From an uncultured Pelagibacteraceae bacterium (lineage in GTDB: Bacteria; Pseudomonadota; Alphaproteobacteria; Pelagibacterales; Pelagibacteraceae): a DNA stretch of 64,000 nucleotides. The notes below the pieces were generated by a model, which was not told where the DNA came from, ran no database searches, and was given only the letters and a program-made list of their open reading frames with translations. The translations under genes were made by a program, and so were the position numbers. The DNA is taken from NCBI GenBank assembly GCA_902557235.1, contig CACDZR010000001.1, positions 160,631 through 224,630 of the forward strand, given 5' to 3'. Numbering within the stretch: position 1 is the first letter of the stretch; every line of letters starts with the position of its first letter. This document shows, piece by piece, positions 48,663-57,483 of this stretch.

Positions 48663-49532
48663 TTACTTTCTAAATCTTTTTATTAAGCTTGAAGTATCCC
48701 AACGATTGCCACCCATTTTTTGTACTTCCCCGTAATACTTGTCCACTAGTTCAGTAACAGGTAACAATGAGCCATTATTTTTAGCTTCTTCCATTGCAAT
48801 CTTTAAGTCTTTTCTCATCCAATCCACTGCAAAACCAAAATCAAACTTATCATCAATCATTGTTTTATATCTATTTTCCATTTGCCAAGATTGAGCTGCA
48901 CCTTTTGAAATAACCTCAATTACATCTTCCATATTCAATCCAGCTTTTATTCCAAAATTAATAGCTTCAGACAAACCTTGAACCAAACCTGCTATACAAA
49001 TTTGATTAACCATTTTTGCAAGTTGTCCACTTCCAGCCTTACCAAGCAATTTCATTTTTTTACTGTAACAATCTATTTTATCTTTAGCTTTATCAAAATC
49101 ATCTTGATCACCACCAATCATTACAGTTAATGCACCATTCTCTGCTCCAGCTTGTCCACCTGACACGGGTGCATCTAAAAAACCCCAACCATGTGCTTTA
49201 GAATTATTATATAGTTTTCTTGCAATTTCAGCTGATGCAGTTGTGTTATCAATATGCACAGCGCCTTTTTTTATAGTGTTATAAATTCCTTTTTTTCCAA
49301 TTGTAACCTCTGATAAGTCGTCATCATTACCTACACAAGTAAAAACAAATTCAGCATCTTTAGCAGCTTCAGCTGGAGTATCTGCCATTTTACCTTTGTA
49401 TTCTTTTATCCATTTTTCAGCTTTGGATTTCGTTCTATTAAAAACAGTTACATTGTGTCCGCCTTTTGATATATAACCAGCCATTGGATAACCCATGACA
49501 CCTAGACCTATGAAAGCAACATTACAGCTCAT
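48663..49532 (-). CDS. 3-hydroxyisobutyrate dehydrogenase-family protein (GarR/GlxR type)
   Basis: A 289-aa beta-hydroxyacid dehydrogenase. The NAD loop is 'AFIGLGVMGYPMAGYISKGGHNVTVFNRT' (in part), with 'DAPVSGGQAGAENGALTVMIGGD' (substrate loop) and the catalytic lysine region 'GQLAKMVNQICIAGLVQGLSEA'. Substrates of the family include 3-hydroxyisobutyrate, tartronate semialdehyde and succinic or glyoxylate semialdehydes, and these cannot be told apart here. It is divergent from the MFS gene (11-base gap). The gene order PNPOx-HIBDH suggests co-transcription. Length and motifs are standard. Confidence 0.91.
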   Translation of the reverse strand: MSCNVAFIGLGVMGYPMAGYISKGGHNVTVFNRTKSKAEKWIKEYKGKMADTPAEAAKDAEFVFTCVGNDDDLSEVTIGKKGIYNTIKKGAVHIDNTTASAEIARKLYNNSKAHGWGFLDAPVSGGQAGAENGALTVMIGGDQDDFDKAKDKIDCYSKKMKLLGKAGSGQLAKMVNQICIAGLVQGLSEAINFGIKAGLNMEDVIEVISKGAAQSWQMENRYKTMIDDKFDFGFAVDWMRKDLKIAMEEAKNNGSLLPVTELVDKYYGEVQKMGGNRWDTSSLIKRFRK

Positions 49533-49543
49533 AATTAATTAAT

Positions 49544-50749
49544 ATGTTTAAAAGTTTAAGTTTAAAAGTAATTATATTTGGTTTTATATTTACATTTTTT
49601 TCTAGTTTTGGACAGAGTTTTTTTCTTGGTCTATTTAATTCTAGCATACGAGAAGCATTATCTATCACCCAGGGACAATTTGGAACAATTTATGCATCTG
49701 CAACTTTGTTGAGTAGTTTTTTATTAATTTGGGTTGGAAAAAAAATAGATGATATCAATATATTCAAATTTGCATTTTTTGTAACAATACTTTTATCTTT
49801 TTCGTGTTTTTTCTTTTCAAAAATTTCTTCAATAACTTTTTTATTTATTTCAATTTTTCTCATGAGATTTTCAGGTCAAGGTATGATGTCTCATACCGCA
49901 ACAACAACAATCTCTAGATATTTTACAAAATCTAGAGGAAAAGCTTTAAGCACGAGCTGGTTTGGTCTTTCTACAGCTGAGTTTATATTACCTGTTTTGA
50001 TTGTATATTTGCTTACCATCACCTCTTGGCAAAATTTATGGATATATATCTCAATATCAATTTTGATATTTCTTCCGATTACATCTTTTATTTTAGTAAA
50101 AAATTTAAACTTTGAATCAAGGGAAGAGACAAGCCAAGAAGAATTTAATCAAAAGATAAAACAATGGAAAAGAATTGAAGTACTTAAAGATTATAGATTT
50201 TATATCGTTTGTTTGAATATGTTAGCTATGCCATGGATTGCAACAGGTGTATTTGTTTACCAATCTTTTATTACAGAGTCTAAAGGGTGGGGCGCTTATG
50301 TAATCGCCCAATCATTTATGGTTTATTCAGTTTTATCAGTAATAACTTTGTTAGTTGCAGGTTTTTTGATCGATAAATTTACTAGCAGAAAACTACTTAT
50401 TTTCATGAATATTCCATTATTAATCTCGACTATAGTTTTAATGTATTTTGATATTTCATTTTCAGCTTTCTTATTTTTAGGCTTAATTGGGATATCAAAT
50501 GGACTTGCAAACGTACTAGGTTCCTCAACGTGGGCAGAAATTTATGGTGTTAGATACATTGGCTCCATAAAAGCACTAACCACAGCATTAATGGTTTTTT
50601 CAACGGCATTTGGTACTGCATTGTTTGGTCTTTTAATTGATACAGGATTTTCAATAGAGCAGGTTGCTCTTGTATCATTTATTTATATTGCTTTAGCTGC
50701 CGCCTTATTATTTTTTGTTAGAAATAAGTTGAATCCAAAATATTTATAA
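49544..50749 (+). CDS. major facilitator superfamily transporter
   Basis: A 401-aa protein with twelve predicted membrane helices and an inner loop of about 30 polar residues ('NFESREETSQEEFNQKIKQWKRIE') between the halves. The N-terminal half has 'FFLGLFNSSIREALSITQGQFGTIYASATLLSSFLLIWVGKKIDD' (in part), the loop 2-3 basic MFS motif region, and 'SRYFTKSRGKALSTSWFGLS'. This resembles the oxalate/formate or monocarboxylate type. The start lies 11 bases from a divergent dehydrogenase start. Substrate unknown; carboxylates are the most common in this group. Confidence 0.87.
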   Translation: MFKSLSLKVIIFGFIFTFFSSFGQSFFLGLFNSSIREALSITQGQFGTIYASATLLSSFLLIWVGKKIDDINIFKFAFFVTILLSFSCFFFSKISSITFLFISIFLMRFSGQGMMSHTATTTISRYFTKSRGKALSTSWFGLSTAEFILPVLIVYLLTITSWQNLWIYISISILIFLPITSFILVKNLNFESREETSQEEFNQKIKQWKRIEVLKDYRFYIVCLNMLAMPWIATGVFVYQSFITESKGWGAYVIAQSFMVYSVLSVITLLVAGFLIDKFTSRKLLIFMNIPLLISTIVLMYFDISFSAFLFLGLIGISNGLANVLGSSTWAEIYGVRYIGSIKALTTALMVFSTAFGTALFGLLIDTGFSIEQVALVSFIYIALAAALLFFVRNKLNPKYL

Positions 50750-50792
50750 AATTCTTCTTGATTTTTTAAAGATCACTGTATAGATACTCCGC

Positions 50793-51326
50793 ATGGCTAG
50801 AGTAACAGTAGAAGATTGCATTGATAAAGTAGAGAGTCCTTATGAATTAGTGTTAGTTGCTAAAGAAAGAGCAACTCAGTTAAACACTGGAATAGAGCCA
50901 ACTTTAGATAGAGATAACGACAAAAACACAGTTATAGCTCTAAGAGAAATTGCAGAGGAAAATATTAAAGTAAATGAACTTACCGAAAGTGCAGTTTATA
51001 AATTAAGAAAGCATGTAGAGCAAATTGATGATGGTGCTGAAGATGATGAGGATGTAGGTGATGATTTTGAAAGTCTATATAAAGGTGAAATTTCAAAAAG
51101 TGGTACACCTATTTTACCATCTAAGAGAGCAAGAAAAACTCCAGACAAAATTCAAGTTTCTAATGAAGATTTAGCAGAACTATCTCAAACTGCTAAACCA
51201 GATATTGACACAGCAGCAACAGATGAAACAGGTGGTGAGCAAGGGGATGTTTCATTAGATGAAGTAACTGAAACAGAAAATCAAGCTACTGAGCAAGACA
51301 CATCAAACGAAGCTGAGAACAATTAA
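50793..51326 (+). CDS. rpoZ: RNA polymerase omega subunit with long acidic C-terminal tail
   Basis: A 177-aa omega subunit. Residues 1-75 hold the conserved part ('[33 protein letters not shown]', '[18 protein letters not shown]'), which helps assemble the beta-prime subunit. The remainder (about 100 residues) is low-complexity and acidic, with '[13 protein letters not shown]' and a tail rich in T, E, Q, D and N ('[24 protein letters not shown]'). Most omega proteins are 70-130 aa, so the tail is unusually long. It converges on the CoA-transferase gene by 4 bases. The spoT/relA gene that often follows rpoZ is not here. Confidence 0.93.
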   Translation: MARVTVEDCIDKVESPYELVLVAKERATQLNTGIEPTLDRDNDKNTVIALREIAEENIKVNELTESAVYKLRKHVEQIDDGAEDDEDVGDDFESLYKGEISKSGTPILPSKRARKTPDKIQVSNEDLAELSQTAKPDIDTAATDETGGEQGDVSLDEVTETENQATEQDTSNEAENN

Positions 51327-52465
51327 TTAAATTCTTTTAATATTTTTTCCCTATGTTCGTCTAAATCAGGGATATCACCTCTAGTTTTTTCATCTTTATA
51401 AGTAGACATTTTAATTGGATTACCTGCTAATTTAAAATCTCCAATTTCTTTATGAAATGCTTTAACAATCATATTTCTTGCATCTACCTGAGGATTTTCT
51501 ACTGCTTCTTTAATATTGAATATTGGACCACATGGAATCTTTTCTTTTTCCATATCTTTAACCCATTCACTTGTAGATCTAGAAACTAATTTCTTTTCAA
51601 GTATATTTTTAAGTTCATCCATATTTTTAGATCTAGATGAATTGTCAGAAAATTTTGGATCTTTACTCATTTCAGGCATTGCTAAAAGTTCACAAAGTTT
51701 TTCAAATAATCTATCATTTCCAGCTGCTATAATAATGTAACTATCTTTTGTTTTAAAAGCTTCAAACGGTGCAATTGATGGATGACGTGAACCCATTGGT
51801 TTTGGAATTTCATTTTTTGCTAAGTAACGAGCGATAGCATTTTCTAAAATTGCTATTTGACAATCTAGCATCGAAACATCTATGAACATCCCTTTACCTG
51901 TTTTTTGTCTATCATAAAGAGCTGCATTAATTCCAATTGCTGTGAACAAACCAGCAGTGATGTCACCAATTGATGTCCCAACTCTAGTTGGTTCAGAATT
52001 AGGCTGACCAGTTACACTCATTAATCCACCCATACCTTGTACAACCATATCGTAAGCAGGTAACTCTTTCAAAGGACCGGTTTGACCAAATCCAGAAGCA
52101 GATGCGTAAATTAATTTAGGATATTTTTTATTTACATCTTTCCAACCATAACCCCATTTTTCTAAAGTACCTGGTTTGAAATTTTCCACTAAAATATCAG
52201 CTTTAGATAAAATTTTATCAAAAATTTTTTTATCCTCACTATTTTTTAAATTCAGCGCAATACTTTCTTTACCTCTATTCAATGACATAAAATAGGCCGA
52301 GTAATCTTTAATGAATGGTCCAAATTTTCTAGAGTCATCTCCAATTTCTGGGGCTTCAACTTTAATTACTCTTGCACCAAGGTCTGATAGTATCATTGTG
52401 CAGTAAGGACCGACCAATACCCTTGTTAAATCAACTACTAGTAGGTTTTTTAACGGTCCATCCAT
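51323..52465 (-). CDS. CaiB/BaiF (class III) CoA-transferase
   Basis: A 380-aa class III CoA-transferase. It starts '[35 protein letters not shown]' (in part) and has '[19 protein letters not shown]', '[34 protein letters not shown]' and the catalytic-aspartate region '[15 protein letters not shown]'. It moves CoA between carboxylic acids such as succinate, formate, oxalate or carnitine-like acids; the substrate cannot be named. It is divergent from the TRAP transporter gene dctP (95-base gap), so the imported acid may be its substrate. That is inference. Confidence 0.92.
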   Translation of the reverse strand: MDGPLKNLLVVDLTRVLVGPYCTMILSDLGARVIKVEAPEIGDDSRKFGPFIKDYSAYFMSLNRGKESIALNLKNSEDKKIFDKILSKADILVENFKPGTLEKWGYGWKDVNKKYPKLIYASASGFGQTGPLKELPAYDMVVQGMGGLMSVTGQPNSEPTRVGTSIGDITAGLFTAIGINAALYDRQKTGKGMFIDVSMLDCQIAILENAIARYLAKNEIPKPMGSRHPSIAPFEAFKTKDSYIIIAAGNDRLFEKLCELLAMPEMSKDPKFSDNSSRSKNMDELKNILEKKLVSRSTSEWVKDMEKEKIPCGPIFNIKEAVENPQVDARNMIVKAFHKEIGDFKLAGNPIKMSTYKDEKTRGDIPDLDEHREKILKEFN

Positions 52466-52496
52466 ATAATTTTATATAACATGAGTTTTTGTCGAC

Positions 52497-52525
52497 TTGA
52501 CTCTTATTAATAAGTTCACTTTAAT
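52497..52525 (+). promoter_or_regulatory. dctPQM promoter (TTGACT-N17-TTTAAT)
   Basis: TTGACT (52497-52502) and TTTAAT (52520-52525) with a 17-base spacer, 35 bases before the dctP start. The same hexamers and spacing are found before tctC. GAGGG stands 9-13 bases before the ATG as ribosome site. Confidence 0.6.
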
Positions 52526-52560
52526 TCAACTATTAAAAATAACAATAGAGGGAAAAAATA

Positions 52561-53571
52561 ATGTTAAAAAAGATATCTTTATATTTAACTTCATTAGTTT
52601 TTGTTTTTACTACTATTGGTTCTGCTTATGCAGTTACGCTGAAAGCAAGTCACCAATGGCCAGGTACACCAAGAGCTGATGGATCTTATGACCCACGTCA
52701 CGAAATGGTTCAAATCATTGCTGACGAGGTTAAAAAAGCAAATGTTGGAGTAGATATTAGAATTTACCCAGCTAAATCATTATACAAACCAAAAGAACAG
52801 TGGAAACCAATGACAACTGGTCAATTAGATATTTCTGCTTTTCCATTAGCATATGCTTCTAAATTCCATCCAGAATTTGATGCAACTTTAATGCCTGGAA
52901 CAGTAAAAAATCATGACCATGCATTAAGATTTAATAAAGGTCCAATGATGACTGAAATTAAAAAGATTATTAATGATGCAGGTGTTGTAGTTTTGTCTGA
53001 TGCTTGGTTAGGTGGTGGTTTTGCTTCAAAAACAAAATGTATCAAAAATCCTAGCGATGCAAAAGGTCAAGTTATGAGAGCTGCAGGAAAAGCGTTTAAC
53101 CAAATGTTAGAAGCAGCTGGAGCTGGTATACAAAGTATGCCATCATCTGAAATTTACACAGGTTTACAAACTGGTGTATTAACAGGTGCTAACACTAGTT
53201 CAGGAAGTTTTGTAAGTTACAAAATTTATGAACAAGTTTCATGTGCAACTCCTCCAGGAAAATTTGGTCTATGGTTTATGTATGAGCCAATTTTGATGTC
53301 AAAAAAATCTTTTGATGCTTTAAATTCTAAGCAACAAAAAGCTTTAATGAAGGCTGGAAAAGTTGCTGAGAAATACATGACAGCTCAAGTAGAAAACTTA
53401 GATAAAAAGTTTGAAGATGCTTATAAAGCTGCAGGTGTGAAATTAGTATACATGGATGCAAAAGATCATGCTGCATGGGTAGAGATTGCGAAAAAATCTT
53501 CTCATAAGGCGTTTGCTGATAAAGTTCCAGGTGGCGATAAGCTGATGGAAATGGCTTTAGCAGTTAAATAA
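52561..53571 (+). CDS. dctP: TRAP transporter periplasmic binding protein
   Basis: A 336-aa DctP-family protein. Signal peptide 'KKISLYLTSLVFVFTTIGSAYA'; mature start 'VTLKASHQWPGTPRADGSYDPRHEMV'. The family's central ligand region is 'QLDISAFPLAYASKFHPEFDATLMPG', followed by 'GGGFASKTKCIKNPSDAKGQVMRAAGKAFNQML' and 'MPSSEIYTGLQTGVLTGANTSSGSF' (the conserved arginine lies in MRAAG). Ligands are usually organic acids. The longer ORF from 52497 is in another frame. A strong terminator hairpin follows its stop, before dctQ. Confidence 0.93.
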   Translation: MLKKISLYLTSLVFVFTTIGSAYAVTLKASHQWPGTPRADGSYDPRHEMVQIIADEVKKANVGVDIRIYPAKSLYKPKEQWKPMTTGQLDISAFPLAYASKFHPEFDATLMPGTVKNHDHALRFNKGPMMTEIKKIINDAGVVVLSDAWLGGGFASKTKCIKNPSDAKGQVMRAAGKAFNQMLEAAGAGIQSMPSSEIYTGLQTGVLTGANTSSGSFVSYKIYEQVSCATPPGKFGLWFMYEPILMSKKSFDALNSKQQKALMKAGKVAEKYMTAQVENLDKKFEDAYKAAGVKLVYMDAKDHAAWVEIAKKSSHKAFADKVPGGDKLMEMALAVK

Positions 53572-53585
53572 AATAATATATAAAG

Positions 53586-53623
53586 AACCCCTATTTATTC
53601 TTATTAAATAGGGGTTTTTTTTT
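53586..53623 (+). terminator. intrinsic terminator between dctP and dctQ, U-tract abutting the dctQ start
   Basis: AACCCCTATTTA-TTCTTAT-TAAATAGGGGTT forms a perfect 12-bp stem with a 7-base loop, followed by a T-run (53615-53623). The next base opens the dctQ ATG at 53624. There is no separate ribosome site: only the stem's own GGGG lies upstream. Most transcripts should stop here, giving excess DctP. Confidence 0.85.
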
Positions 53624-54118
53624 ATGAAAAAAAAGTATCTTCAATTTTGTGATCATATAGCCAAAGCATGTGGTGCTTTTGCTGTATTAGCATTGCTCTT
53701 ATCAATCTTAGTAATCGTTGAACTTGTTTTTGAAAGATATTTTTTTCAAAGAGCAATCACATGGCAAACAGAACTTGTAACTATGTTGTTAGTTGCATCA
53801 ACTTTTATAGGGAGTGTATACGTTCTAAGTGAGAAAGCTCATGTGAGCATGGAATGGATTTATGATTTTTTATCCAAGAAAAATATAATTAGATTAAAAA
53901 TTTTTACATCATCTATTAGTTTATTATTTTTCCTAATTTTATTTTATTTTGGATTTTTAATGTTCGAGGAAGCATTTACCAAAAATTATTCAACTGGAAC
54001 CGTGTGGGATCCACCACTATGGATACCATACTCATCAATGATGTTGGGGGCTTTATTGATGATATTACAGTATATCGCAGAAATTATAAAACTAACTGAT
54101 GAAAAGGATTTTAAATAA
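53624..54118 (+). CDS. dctQ: TRAP transporter small membrane subunit
   Basis: A 164-aa DctQ with four helices (about residues 15-40, 48-70, 88-110 and 130-152). It carries 'LVIVELVFERYFFQRAITWQTELVTMLLVASTFIGSVYVLSEKAHVSMEWIY' (in part), typical of the family with the E/W-x2-E and 'AHVSMEW' segment. It couples DctP to DctM. The start directly follows the terminator's U-tract. DctM begins one base after its stop. Translation from the read-through transcript may depend on opening of the hairpin. Confidence 0.9.
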   Translation: MKKKYLQFCDHIAKACGAFAVLALLLSILVIVELVFERYFFQRAITWQTELVTMLLVASTFIGSVYVLSEKAHVSMEWIYDFLSKKNIIRLKIFTSSISLLFFLILFYFGFLMFEEAFTKNYSTGTVWDPPLWIPYSSMMLGALLMILQYIAEIIKLTDEKDFK

Positions 54119-55450
54119 ATGGATCCATTGATTATAGCATTAATTGTTGCGGTCTTTACTTTATTGGTACTTTTTTCTGGAATTCCAATTGCATTTGGTT
54201 TGAGTTTTGTTTCGATAGCTCTTTTGGTTACATTTGAAGGTTTTCAAATGCTTGATGTCTTTGCGGAGACGTTTTTTGCAGGATTAAACTCATTTGTTTT
54301 ACTTTCGATACCAATGTTTATTTTAATGGGAATGGCAGTTGCCAATTCTCCTGCAGGAAAAGATTTATATACAGGATTAGATAGATGGCTTTGGAGAGTA
54401 CCGGGAGGATTGGTAATTTCAAATATTGGGGCATGTTCAATTTTTGCAGCTTTAAGTGGATCTAGTCCAGCAACTTGTGCTGCAATTGGAACAATGGGAA
54501 TACCGGAGATGAGAAAAAGAGGTTACTCCGACCAAATTGCAACAGGAACCATTGCTGCTGGAGGAACCTTAGGAGTTTTAATTCCTCCTAGTATTGTTTT
54601 GATTGTTTACGGAATCGCAACCGGTACATCAATTGGAAGATTGTTTTTATGTGGTCTTGTACCGGGCTTTATGTTGGCAGGTATGTTTGCGATATGGGCT
54701 CTAATACACAGTTATTTTATTGATAAAGATGCAGCAAAAGCTTTGAGAAATAGAGTAAGACCAACTTTAAAAGAAAAACTTGAAGTATTACCAAGAATTC
54801 TTCCTTTCTTAGCGATTATCGCTGGTGTGTTGTATGTACTTTATGGAGGAGTCGCAACACCATCAGAGGCTTCTGGAGTAGGGGCATTTTTAGTTTTTGT
54901 ATTAATTGCTGTTGTATACAAAATTTATCAGCCAAAAAAGATTTGGAACATTGTTAAGGTTTCAATGAAAGAAAGTGTAATGATAATGTTCATTATTGCT
55001 GCTTCATATCTTTTTGCATTCACTCTTTCACAACTTTATGTAACTCAATCTCTAGCACAAAGCATGGTGGAATTAAGCTCAAACAAATGGGTTGTGTTCA
55101 TTCTAATAAACATATTTCTTTTGATAGCTGGTTTCTTTTTGCCTCCAGTTGCAGTTATTGTAATGACTTCAGCAATATTATTGCCAGTGATTACGACTTT
55201 AGGTTTTGACCCATATTGGTTTGCAATAGTATTTACAATCAATATGGAGATTGGCTTAATTACACCACCAGTTGGATTAAATCTTTATATTATAAAAGGA
55301 ATTACCCCAGACGTTAGTTTGTCAGAAATTTTAAAAGGATCTATACCGTTTATGATAATTATGGCTTTAGCTATAGTAATTTTATGTATTTTTCCTGAGA
55401 TCGTTACATGGTTACCTGATAAAATAATGGGTAAAGACCTTGGATTCTAA
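54119..55450 (+). CDS. dctM: TRAP transporter large membrane subunit
   Basis: A 443-aa DctM with about twelve helices. Family segments are 'IPIAFGLSFVSIALL', 'SIPMFILMGMAVANSPAGKDLYTGLDRWLWRVPGG', 'SGSSPATCAAIGTMGIPEMRKRGYSDQIATGTIAAGGTLGVLIPPSI' (in part) and the C-terminal 'IGLITPPVGLNLYIIKGI'. It is the sodium-driven channel for the ligand bound by DctP. It follows dctQ directly and overlaps the dusA start (TTG 55440) by 11 bases. Length is standard. Confidence 0.95.
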   Translation: MDPLIIALIVAVFTLLVLFSGIPIAFGLSFVSIALLVTFEGFQMLDVFAETFFAGLNSFVLLSIPMFILMGMAVANSPAGKDLYTGLDRWLWRVPGGLVISNIGACSIFAALSGSSPATCAAIGTMGIPEMRKRGYSDQIATGTIAAGGTLGVLIPPSIVLIVYGIATGTSIGRLFLCGLVPGFMLAGMFAIWALIHSYFIDKDAAKALRNRVRPTLKEKLEVLPRILPFLAIIAGVLYVLYGGVATPSEASGVGAFLVFVLIAVVYKIYQPKKIWNIVKVSMKESVMIMFIIAASYLFAFTLSQLYVTQSLAQSMVELSSNKWVVFILINIFLLIAGFFLPPVAVIVMTSAILLPVITTLGFDPYWFAIVFTINMEIGLITPPVGLNLYIIKGITPDVSLSEILKGSIPFMIIMALAIVILCIFPEIVTWLPDKIMGKDLGF

Positions 55451-56444
55451 AAAAAAAATAAACAGAAAAATATCAGTTGCCCCAATGATGGATTGTACTG
55501 ATAGACATGATCGTTTCTTTTTAAGACTGATGAGCAAAAATGTAATGCTTTATACTGAGATGGTTGCTACAAAATCAGCAATTCATGGTGATAGAAAAAA
55601 AATTTTATCCTTTAGTCCTGAGGAAAAACCATTAGCTCTACAAGTAGGTGGATCTAATAAAGAAGAGTTAGCAGAAGTAGCTAAAATTGCAGAGGATATA
55701 GGTTATGATGAAATTAATATTAATCTTGGTTGTCCTAGTAAAAAAGTTCAAAAAAATAAATTTGGAGCATGTTTAATTAAAGAACCTGATTTGGTTGCTG
55801 AATGTATTAGTTCAATGGTTAACGCATGTAAAATTCCTGTTACAGCTAAGACAAGAATTGGTTTCGATGATACAGAAGAGTTCGATTATTTAAATAATTT
55901 TATTCATAAGATGAGAGATGCTGGTTCAAAAACATTTATTTTACATGCAAGGAAGGCTATTTTGACAGGTTTGTCCCCAAAACAAAACTTAAATATTCCA
56001 AAACTAAATTATAAAATGGTTTATGACATTAAAAAAGAAAATCCTAACTTAGAAATAATTATAAACGGAGGGATTACAAAAGTTGATGAAATTAATAATC
56101 ATTTGAAGTTTTGCGATGGTGTAATGATAGGAAGATCAATATATCAAAATCCATATTCTTTAATTAAAATTGAAAAAGAAATATTTAAGACAAAGAATAG
56201 TCCTACAAGGGAACAAGTTGTAGAAAAACTTTTAGAGTATGCTGATAGAGAAGTAAAATCAGGAACAAAAATTAATCATATCATGAGACATACAGTGGGT
56301 TTATACCATGGACAAGTTGGGTCTAAAGAATGGAAAAGATATTTAAGTGATAATATGATGGCAAGAGATTCAGATTTTCAAAAAGCGAAGCATATTATGA
56401 CTATTGTTCAGAATAATGAAAAAGCGATTCAGGCGAATTCATAA
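55440..56444 (+). CDS. dusA: tRNA-dihydrouridine synthase A
   Basis: A 334-aa FMN enzyme that reduces uridine to dihydrouridine in the tRNA D-loop. It has 'ISVAPMMDCTDRHDRFFLRLMSKN' (start of TIM barrel), 'PLALQVGGSNKEELAEVAKIAEDIGYDEININLGCPSKKVQ' (in part) with the catalytic Cys in 'GACLIKEPDL', 'VTAKTRIGFDD', 'HARKAILTGLSPKQN' and 'IINGGI'. This matches DusA rather than DusB or DusC. Start TTG at 55440 overlaps dctM; no ATG precedes the conserved region. The next gene begins on the last base of its stop. Confidence 0.93.
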   Translation: MDSKKKINRKISVAPMMDCTDRHDRFFLRLMSKNVMLYTEMVATKSAIHGDRKKILSFSPEEKPLALQVGGSNKEELAEVAKIAEDIGYDEININLGCPSKKVQKNKFGACLIKEPDLVAECISSMVNACKIPVTAKTRIGFDDTEEFDYLNNFIHKMRDAGSKTFILHARKAILTGLSPKQNLNIPKLNYKMVYDIKKENPNLEIIINGGITKVDEINNHLKFCDGVMIGRSIYQNPYSLIKIEKEIFKTKNSPTREQVVEKLLEYADREVKSGTKINHIMRHTVGLYHGQVGSKEWKRYLSDNMMARDSDFQKAKHIMTIVQNNEKAIQANS

Positions 56445-57280
56445 TGGAAACTTTAGACATTAATGAAATTATAAATCTATTGTTTGTTTTATCTATAGCA
56501 GCCTCAGTTGCTGGTTTTATGGCAGGTTTATTAGGTGTTGGTGGTGGTATTATAATAGTGCCTGCTCTTTATTATGCTTTTACTGTTTTAGATTTTGATA
56601 TTGCAACAAGAATGCATCTTTCAGTTGGTACTTCATTAGCAATTATAATTCCAACTTCTATCATATCAACAAAAACTCATATGGAGTATGATGCAGTTGA
56701 TTTTAAACTCATAAAATCCTTTGGCATATTTATTTTATTTGGAGTTATCGGGGGAACATTTTTAGCAGTAAACTTAAAAACACCAGCTTTCGTTTTATTC
56801 TTTTCCATCATGGCTTTTATAGTTGGTTTATTCTTTATCTTTTTTAGAGAACAACTTTTAAAAAATCCAAAAATGATTTCTGACTCAGCTAAAAATATTT
56901 CTGGAGTTATTATTGGTTTCATATCTGTGTTACTAGGGATTGGTGGTGGTTCATTAATGGTTCCTTTTATGAGAACTTTTGGATACGATATTAGGAGATC
57001 AATAGGAACTGCAGCAGGAGTTGGTTTTTTGATTGCTGTATTTGGTACAATTACAATGATTACTGGAGGTAAAATTGTAGATAATATTAATACACCCTAC
57101 AGTCTTGGATATGTGAATTTACTTGGATTTCTAGTGTTCGTGCCAGTAACAATGATAATGGCTAGAGTAGGCGCGAAAGCAGTTTATAAAATAGATAAAA
57201 ATATTTTGAGCAAGATCTTTGGGATATTTTTAATTATTGTATCGATCAGATCTTTTTTTGAATACTTATCAATAAATTAA
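56444..57280 (+). CDS. TauE/SafE family anion (sulfite) exporter
   Basis: A 278-aa membrane protein with about eight helices in two repeats. Each repeat carries a glycine motif: 'GFMAGLLGVGGGIIIVPALYYAF' and 'GFISVLLGIGGGSLMVPFMRTFG'. The second is followed by 'IRRSIGTAAGVGFLIAVFGTI'. The family exports sulfite, sulfonates or other anions. Sulfite would be produced by sulfonate breakdown in this organism, though the sulfonate genes are 34 kb away. It overlaps dusA by one base, and no sulfonate gene is beside it, so the sulfite role is only a possibility. Confidence 0.9.
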   Translation: METLDINEIINLLFVLSIAASVAGFMAGLLGVGGGIIIVPALYYAFTVLDFDIATRMHLSVGTSLAIIIPTSIISTKTHMEYDAVDFKLIKSFGIFILFGVIGGTFLAVNLKTPAFVLFFSIMAFIVGLFFIFFREQLLKNPKMISDSAKNISGVIIGFISVLLGIGGGSLMVPFMRTFGYDIRRSIGTAAGVGFLIAVFGTITMITGGKIVDNINTPYSLGYVNLLGFLVFVPVTMIMARVGAKAVYKIDKNILSKIFGIFLIIVSIRSFFEYLSIN

Positions 57281-57282
57281 TA

Positions 57283-57483
57283 TTAACCAGTTCCCCATTT
57301 AACCTTATTCCAAATTCTCTCATGAAAATAGTAAAAAAAAAGTGGAAATATTGATCCAACACCGAGAATACCTGCACCTGTGAATGTTCCAGTGTATATG
57401 TATCCAAAAATTACCCAATATACAAAAATGATAAATCTCCAAGAAAAAGTTTTAGCTATTGATCTAATTTTTTTATCTGCCAT
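57283..57483 (-). CDS. DUF2061 family small membrane protein
   Basis: A 66-aa protein with two hydrophobic segments (about residues 15-35 and 38-54). 'RSIAKTFSWRFIIFVYWVIFGYIYTG' and the final 'FFYYFHERIWNKVKWG' are the hallmark of DUF2061, a small membrane family often near sulfur-assimilation genes. No function is known. The start ATG at 57483 directly follows a nine-T tract of a hairpin terminator on the same strand, so expression probably depends on read-through from the upstream phosphomutase gene. It is convergent with the TauE/SafE gene with a 2-base gap. Confidence 0.85.
   Translation of the reverse strand: MADKKIRSIAKTFSWRFIIFVYWVIFGYIYTGTFTGAGILGVGSIFPLFFYYFHERIWNKVKWGTG

Noticed and set aside
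50760-50792. TTGATT/TAGATA promoter boxes before rpoZ
   Set aside because: The candidate -10 would leave a leader of only a few bases; too weak to list.
52497-52679. 60-aa ORF overlapping the dctP start
   Set aside because: Different frame from dctP, overlaps its signal-peptide region and promoter; no support as a gene.
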